DNA of 64,000 nucleotides. Source: Bacilli bacterium (GTDB taxonomy: Bacteria > Bacillota_I > Bacilli_A > ML615J-28 > CAG-698). The notes under the pieces are model-generated. The model was not told the origin of the DNA and ran no database searches. It saw only the letters and a program-made list of their open reading frames with translations. The stretch is from positions 62,001 to 126,000 of the forward strand of contig JAGCUR010000016.1 of the NCBI GenBank assembly GCA_017962745.1, written 5' to 3'. The translations under genes and the position numbers were made by a program. Below, in pieces: positions 8,795 to 16,800 of this stretch (its first letter is position 1; the number at the start of each line of letters is the position of its first letter).

Positions 8795-9769
8795 TTAAAA
8801 ATCACACTTTAATACTTTCTTTGCAAATTCAATCTTCTTTGGTAAATGTATTTCTTCAAATCCACCATGCCCATATCCCTCATATGGGTGTATTTCTTTT
8901 TCACTATTAATCTTTTTATATGCTTGATAAAAATATTTAGGTGGACACACATTATCAATTGTTCCAACTGAAGATATAACAGCTGCTTTAATTCTAGGTG
9001 CCATATTGATAACATCAAAATAGTCTTGATTTGCCATTACAACTTCTTTTAGGTCTGGATGATCGCGTAAAAAATCATCTATCACTGTATATTTACCTTC
9101 TCGATTAATAATTCTATCTTTAATTGCACAATCGCTTGGTACATCTGATAAAGATACAGCTATTTCATAATCAGACATCGCTGAAACCATTAAAGATAAG
9201 CCACCACCTTGGCTAGGTCCCGCTACAATTAGCGGTTGATTTGCTAAAGGTGTACCATTAATATCTTTAAATAAAGTAGGATCTTTAATAATATCTAATA
9301 ATTTTAAAGCATCTTGATCTAGTCTTTTATTATAACAAGTCTCTAAATCATCAATATTGAAGCAGGCTGATGGATAATCCATATAACGATATTTAGTATT
9401 ATCGATTACTTTTCCATTTTGGAAACGCATATCGATAGCAAATACGTTAAATCATGCTGCTACTAAATTCATGCAGTGCCAATCGTTATCTGGATGATCG
9501 ATATAACTCATATGTCCATGATAATATGCTACTACTGGAAGCGATGGTTCCCATCTTAAATATAGTTTGGCATAAATTTTAGCTCCATCTACTGAATCAT
9601 AATAAAAACTAATGATCTTACCAAAACCATCGAGTCTCACATCTTCATTGATGATTTCAATACTATTTTTAACATCATGGACTTCTTTTAACCATTTAGC
9701 CCATCTTTCATCAAAATCAGCAGGTTTAGTTGTAGATACTTTGCATTCTAGAGTATTTAAATCAAACAT
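8795..9769 (-). pseudogene. CE7-type acetyl (xylan) esterase interrupted by in-frame TGA
   Basis: An acetyl esterase of the AXE1/CE7 alpha/beta-hydrolase family, expected to remove acetyl groups from imported oligosaccharides. One reading frame covers the family from MFDLNTLECK to the C-terminus, but a TGA at 9454-9452 splits it into about 105 and 218 codons. The broken position follows NLVAA and precedes FNVFAIDMR, where CE7 enzymes have glycine; GGA to TGA is one base change. The rest is intact: nucleophile in GPSQGGG, VGTIDNVCPP with the Asp, and GYGHGGF with the His. No good ribosome binding site precedes the internal ATG at 9430. It starts five bases after manA ends. It is probably a recent nonsense mutation; readthrough or sequence error are alternatives. 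Confidence 0.85.
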
Positions 9770-9773
9770 CTTT

Positions 9774-10712
9774 TTACCTATATGATTCTACAATCAATAG
9801 TTTTCCTTTCCCTACAATTTCTTCAGTTTCGGCTAGTGAAGTTACAATAAAACTTTCACCAACGCTAATTATCATATCTTCATATCTAAATAAGCCACTA
9901 GCAACTGTACATAAATAATATTTATGTTCTTTATTCATAAATCTAATTTTTCTTGGAACATTTACTAATTTAATATTGAAATATTCATTATTCCATAACT
10001 CTACATCATCTCTACTATCTAGGTAATCCGTATCATCAATGGTTAGATCATTTGGTACTTTAATTACATCTAATGATTTATCTAAATGTAATTCTCTTAA
10101 ATTACCATTTTTATCTTTTCGATTATAATCATATAATCTGTAAGTTAGATTAGATGACTGTTGAACCTCTAGGAGGACTAAGCCTTTACCTAAAGCATGG
10201 ATTGTGCCAGCTGGTACTGGTACAAAGTTACCTCGCTTCACATTATGGTATTTAAGGAATGAGAAATCGCCACTTCTTGCCATCTTTTCTAGGCTTTCTT
10301 TATCTTTTTGATTATGGCCATAAACGATTTTACCATTGTTACTATTTATAATTAACCATGATTCAGTCTTACCTAGATCATTATCTTTTTTCGCATATTC
10401 ATCATCAGGATGAACTTGCACGCTTAAATCAGCGCTTGTTGCGATCATCTTAACTAATATTGGAAATTCATCGGAATTTGAATTTGCAAATAGTTCGTGA
10501 TGCTCTTTATATAACTTATCAAGGCTAACGCCTTGGTATTTTCCATTTTTAATAATTGATGGGAAACTACTATATCCTGATATTGTCCAGTATTCCCCAT
10601 AGTCTTTATCATCTTTTGCTAGGTTTAATACATCTTTAAAATAATTGCCACCCCAAATCATTTCTCTTAAAGGGCTATTTAAAAATATTACTTTATCATT
10701 ATCTTTATTCAT
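9774..10712 (-). CDS. manA: Mannose-6-phosphate isomerase, class I
   Basis: Interconverts mannose-6-phosphate and fructose-6-phosphate; zinc dependent and cytosolic. The 312 residues carry MIWGGNYF, the metal-binding VQVHPDDEYA, GKTESWLI, PAGTIHALGKG and EVQQSSNLTYRLYDYNR. The ATG at 10712 has AGAGGT six bases upstream; an in-frame ATG further up would put the start inside the terminator hairpin and is rejected. Placed directly after the mannan operon, it would move released mannose into glycolysis. Confidence 0.95.
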   Translation of the reverse strand: MNKDNDKVIFLNSPLREMIWGGNYFKDVLNLAKDDKDYGEYWTISGYSSFPSIIKNGKYQGVSLDKLYKEHHELFANSNSDEFPILVKMIATSADLSVQVHPDDEYAKKDNDLGKTESWLIINSNNGKIVYGHNQKDKESLEKMARSGDFSFLKYHNVKRGNFVPVPAGTIHALGKGLVLLEVQQSSNLTYRLYDYNRKDKNGNLRELHLDKSLDVIKVPNDLTIDDTDYLDSRDDVELWNNEYFNIKLVNVPRKIRFMNKEHKYYLCTVASGLFRYEDMIISVGESFIVTSLAETEEIVGKGKLLIVESYR

Positions 10713-10741
10713 AATTTTACCTCTATTAGATATAAAAATAA

Positions 10742-10789
10742 AAAGGATAGCATTACCCGAAGGTAATACCATAGGTAATACTATCCTTT
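10742..10789 (-). terminator. Terminator of the mannan operon, also leader of manA
   Basis: A 16-bp stem with one mismatch (10742-10757 with 10774-10789) and a 16-base loop, followed on the minus strand by a T-rich run. It separates the 2964-residue gene from manA. Because manA has no clear promoter between hairpin and start, manA is either read through from the operon or starts from a promoter inside the end of the large gene, which would make this hairpin an attenuator. Confidence 0.8.
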
Positions 10790-10802
10790 ATATTAATTTG
10801 AA

Positions 10803-13800
10803 TTATTGAGCTAATTCGTTACCACTAAATATTACAGTTCCTTGGTAAGCAACATCACCATGGTGAATTGTAAGATTGATAGTAGTAGTTGCAGCAAATT
10901 CTGCATTTGCAAATGTAACATAACATCTAACTGCACCATTTGCTAAATCATCAAGTTGTTGACCAACGATTGCAGGTGCTTGTCCAGAAGTTTCTGCTTC
11001 TACTGTGAATTCCGCCTTGTTTTCAGCTGTTAATCCCATGCTTGATGCATCAATCCAAATCCATGCGCCAGCACCTTCGATATGGTTACGTGCATTGCCT
11101 TCTGCTTCTAAGTTAGCTAATTGGAATGCAGCAGGGCTTGATGCAGGTGTTTCATCAACTTCTACTGTAATGCTATATAAACGCATATTCCAGCTTGCAA
11201 CTTTAGTTTCGTAAACTTTAATACCAGCAAATGCAGCAGTTGGAACGATTTCAATAGTGTATTCAACAGCAGCTGTCTTGAAGCTCTTAGTAATCATTGT
11301 TCTAGTGCTTTCAATTTCGTTGCCATCTTTATCTAATAAGACAGCATATGCAGCATGATCATCATCTAAATCTTTATTGCTACCTGTACCAATTTTAACC
11401 GTAACGATTAATTTAGCAGGAGCTTCAGCAAAATATGCTTTGCTTCCTAAGATTTGATAACTATATTTTGTTTCTGCAGTTCCACCAGTTTGATAGTAAT
11501 AATCAGAACCAGTGTTCTTAACAGACATATCAGTTGTAGCAGCACCACCAGCAACAACAGGAGTTGAGCCATCAAATGATAGACTTGGTAATACAACAAC
11601 ACCAGCTTCAGTTGTTTGAACTAAGATTTGAGTAGGTCCGCCAATAACAGCAGTGTATACGCCTTCTACAGCAGATACAGCAACGCCATTAACAGTTACT
11701 GATTCAATTTCATGACCGTTTTCTACATCAACTTTGAATGTGAATGTTGAGCCATTTGCACCAGTTTCAGCACTAATTTCTTTAACTGTAGCATGTTCGC
11801 TAGAAGTCTCAGAAACGCTAACTGTACCATTTCCAACCTTGCAAGCAGCAATTTCAGAATATTGAGTTTGTCCATCAACTTTAGTACTACTGATTTCAAG
11901 TGTTCCACTATAATTCATTAAGTAACCATGGATTAAAATTTCATCGTTAACATAAATCTTTGTAATATCAGCACCCTTATTAGCACTAAAGATTAATAAT
12001 GCAGGTTTGCCACCTAATGTACTAGCAATCTTAATATTTTGTACATATGTATTTTGATCTGCGCCGGCATTTACAACATATCCTTTAACCCATACTTCTT
12101 GAACATCATCTGATGATCTACTCATTCTTGCAGCAATATCTAGAGCTTCTTCTACAGTTAATGGATGTTCTTGAGATGATAATTCATATGTTAAATGAAG
12201 ACTACCAACATATAAATATGTGCTCTTTTGTAATGCACTCTTTGTTACGAATACTACTTGTTTAATTTCTGCAGCATCGAAATGTAGGTTGAAATCTTCT
12301 ACATCAGTAGTAGTATGGAATGCATACCATTCGCTTGAACTACCTAAGACATATATTTCTTTACCTGCAACTGTAACAACCTTAATCTTAATGCTCATTT
12401 CAGCCTTGTCTGACCAATAGTTACCCATCTTGAAGCTTAGAGTATTTGCTAGGCCTAATGATGAACCAGTTCCATATGTGAAGCGCATTGTCATTCCATA
12501 GCCATTTGCCATGTTAGTAACAATAGCACCACCATCAGAAGTTCTAGATCTCATTTGTACATCAGTTTGTACTGTCCAGTCAGTTGTATACTTTTCAACT
12601 TTCCAGTTAGGGCTCTTATAATCAGCTTTTGGAGCAGGCATATCAGCTAATAAATCAACATTTGCAGGAGCAGCAGGAGCAGTATATCCTTCTTCTACAA
12701 CAACGCCATAGATATTAATTGCAGCTTCTAATCCACCAATGAAGTATGTTCCAGGTTTATCAAGAACTGCTTCAAGAATAGTAATTTCACCAGCACCATA
12801 AGCTAATTTAGTTGCAACAGCAACGCCATCTTCACCGAAGATATGAACGTTTCTATTTTCAGAGCTTGATGAACTATAAGCATAAACTGTAACTTTTACA
12901 GATGATGATTTTGTAACGAATTTAACAGCACCTGCTGAAGTAGTAGATTTTCCACCTAGTTTTAATCTTTGAGTGAATGAAACAGAACCAGCATTCTTAT
13001 TGTTACCATCTACAACAACTTTTGTACCATTAGGAAGTACTGTGAAGAAATTGTCAACTGTTAATGCAGCTTCAATTGTTTCTTGAGTCATAGTTGAAGC
13101 ATCTAAAGTGTGCTTAGTATATGGATATGGAGCAACATGAACTGGAAGTTCTGCTTTTCCTTCATTGCCAGCAGCATCTTTAACTGTAACTGTAACTTTG
13201 TAATCACCAGCGACTAATTGGTTAAGTGTTAATCCACCTAAATCAACCATTTCTTGTGTAACTGTGATTGCTCCATCGAAATCATCATTAGCGCTCAAAC
13301 CAGCTAATAGTTGAGCGAATAATGCAGATGCATCTTGACCTTCAGTTAAGTTAGCAGCAGCTAATGCTTGTAATACAGCGTCAGCAACTGTAACAACTGG
13401 AGCAGTCTTATCGATTGAAACAGTCATAGTGTTTGTAGCAGGATCATAAACAAGTTTATATTTCAAAGCTTGTCCTGGCATCCAACGAGCGCCATCGCCT
13501 GCTTCATGATATAAATATTTATTCCATGCATCGCCAAGTTTGTCAGCAGCAGTAATAGCACCTTCGAATTTAGCATTTGTATACCATAATGCAACTTCTG
13601 AATCATCTTCAGCTACAACTACGAATGAAATTCTATTCCATGCACCTAGTTCAACTAATGCTTCGTATTTACCATCTTTTAATACAAAATCGCCTTGCTT
13701 AGCTCCATCATATTTAACTGCTTTAATTGAAGCAGGAACTGCAGGAACTGCAAAATCAATTGATAATGTATTAGTTGCTGGATTATATGAAACGCTATAA

Positions 13801-16800
13801 TGAGTTTCACCAGCTTTGCTTAGGAAGAATTGTCCGTTTGCTGCAGATGTTCCATCAACATCAGCATATAATACATTGCTACTAGGAGCTGCATGTGGTG
13901 CATCCAAAACAGCAGATCCTACAATCTTAGCATTGCTATATTTAATTGAGAATACTGATTCATCAGCAAATACTTTTTCAATACGTACGTTAGACCAAAT
14001 ATTAGTTAATGTAAATGATCCTTCATATACGCCTGTTTCTTCATTTTTAACTAAATCTGCACTTACTGTACCAGCAATTTGCATCTTAACTAATTCAGAT
14101 TCAGGTTCAACTACATTAACTACTACAGCCTTAGTTTCTGGATTGTAAGTAACTTTATAAGTAGTCTTAGCACTAATTCCATGGCAGAAGTTACCAGCTG
14201 CAACAGCTGCATCTTCATCAGCATATAATTGAGCATTTTCAGGAGATCCTGCTGCCTTTGCAGACAAGATACCATCGCCAGAGAATGTTGCATTGTTATA
14301 AGTTAGAGCTACAGTTGAAGAATCGCTATATACTTCAGCAAATGCTACACTGCCCCATAAGGCACTGATTTCAAATTTGCCTTCCCATACTTTGCCTTCT
14401 GCGTTGTATGCTAGAGCAACATCTGCAGCACCACTTACTTTAACACCAGTTAATACTGGAACTTCAGGTTTAACATATACTAATTGACTGATAATAAATG
14501 GGTTACCAGAACCAGCTGTACCAATGTTAGGGAATACTACCATAGCAGGTGCATTTGAATTATAAGTAGCATTTGCAAAATTAATTGTGCCCTCCATTGC
14601 TTTGCCAGTCATTTCAATCCAGCTTTCAGCATCTTGGTTATTATTAGGTTTAATGCATAATACATCACCTTGTGTTCCACTAACTACATATTTAACTTCT
14701 GTAGCACCAGTTAGATCAGTAGGTACTGTGATTTCGATGCAATCCCATTGTTCAGTATTGTTAGTAGTTTTAGTTAAAACTAAATCTCTACAAGCCTTAA
14801 CATTTGCATCAACAACGATTTCGCAAACTAATAAATCGATAGGATCTTTATCTGCGCCTTGTAATTCAAGCTTTGTAAGCGTGAATTCATTTCCTAGACC
14901 AGGTATATTGAAGTCAGGGAACATAATCATCGCCTTCTTGCTAGCATCCCAAGTAAATCCTTCAGGTAAATCAAACTCAACTGCTAAAGCTTCGCCAGTT
15001 GTTGTAACACCTTTTTCAAGAGTGTCATTTACTTTGAATGTAAAGGCAGCTCCTTCAGGTCCAGTAATTTCTGCAACCATCGTAGTGTAACCAGTTAAAT
15101 CACCATTATATAATAATCCAACCCAGTTCCATGCACCACCACCGTTCTTCATCATACGAATTTGATGAGCAACTTGAATAGTCTTAGGATTAATTGTACC
15201 AGTTAATAGGTCAATACTATCTGCTACAGCTTCAGGGTAAACAGGAACATATACCTCTTCAGCTTTTACAAAATCAATTGAAATTAATTCGATTGAACCA
15301 GTTGTTAAAGCTGCATCGCCTTCTAGACCACTGCTTGGGAATACGACGCATTTACGAATATTTTCTACAGCGAATGCTTTACCAGCAGCTTCAGCAGCAG
15401 CTTTGAATTCAGCTAAGTTCCATGTGAATGTAACTAGGCCATCTTCTCCAGCAACTTGAGTAGTTTTGTTACCTTTAATAGCATCATATGCATTACTTTC
15501 AGGAGTAGTTGAAGCATCAATCTTAGCACAGATTCTTAAACCAGGAGTAGCTTTAAATTTAACTACTACATCTGTATAACCTTTATCAGTTACAGAATCA
15601 AAATCCCATCTTGCCCATCCATTATTTCCACTGTTTTCTGCAGGAAGACCTGTGAATGTAACAGTTTGTAATCCTTCCCAACTAGCGAATGTAGGAGAGC
15701 TTTGGTTAACAGCAACAGGTTCTACATGACCAGGATTTTCTGGTTCTGGTTCAGCAGGTTTTTCAACGATATATTTCATTTCTAGAATGAATACAGGGTT
15801 GTCTGTACCATTAACAAGTAAATCAACGAATAAAATCATTGCTGACTTAGCTGGGTTATATTGCATACCAGTTAAATCAATCATACCTTCTTGAAGAGTA
15901 CCATCTAAAGTAACTTGTCTTTGATAACTTCCATTATCATTAGGTTTGAGTGTAGCTATTGTATTGAATCCAGGAGCGCCAATAATAGCGTATTTAACAG
16001 CTGCATAACCAGTTAAATCATCACTAACTTGGAATTTAGCGCAGTCATATTGTTCTGCATTGTCAGCAGCTTTTGTTAATGTTAAAGCTTTTTGAGCAGT
16101 GCAAGGATCTGCTTTAGTGATAGTAGCATCTAATAGATTGATTGGATCCTTGCCTTCGCCTTGTAATTCAAGGCTAGCAATTAGATAATACTTACCAGTA
16201 CCTACTACATCTGCATCAGGCATTAAAAGTAATGCTTGCTTGCTTGCATCTAAAGTAAAGTCTAGTGCATGTTCAATTTCTTGCCATTGGCCATTCATTG
16301 TATATCTAGTTTCTTTAGGTTGAAGATCATTAGGTTTGAATAATAAAATTCCATCCTTTGGACCATAAACTTTAGCAACGATCTTATCATAGCCTTCTAA
16401 ATCTGTTTCCTCAGGTTTGAAAGCAATCCAATCCCAGTTGCCTGAGTTTGTAGCCTTAGAAATAACTAAGCCTTCACCAGCAATGTGATGTTGAGGATCA
16501 ATTGTAACAGGTAATAAGTTAACATCACCGATTTCTTTTACAGAATATATTGCTAATTCTGTGAAGTAAATGTTATTGCCGTTTTCGCAAGCGCCAGCTA
16601 CAGGACCTACACAGAATTCAATTGTTGGACCCCATTCAAATTTTTCATTTTGAACAGTGAACATAATATCAAATGTCTTATAATCAGTTGTTAATGCAAC
16701 AACATCAGTTCCTTCTTCTGCTAATGGATATTTTTCCATCCATACACCAGTTGCATTTCCATCCATTGCTTCACCAATGTTGAATTGAACTGATCTTGCT

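Noticed and set aside
9440-9460. Reassigned UGA (Gly or Trp) as the general genetic code
   Set aside because: Long genes would contain many in-frame TGA codons if it were sense; only this one is seen, Trp is TGG, and three genes end in TGA.
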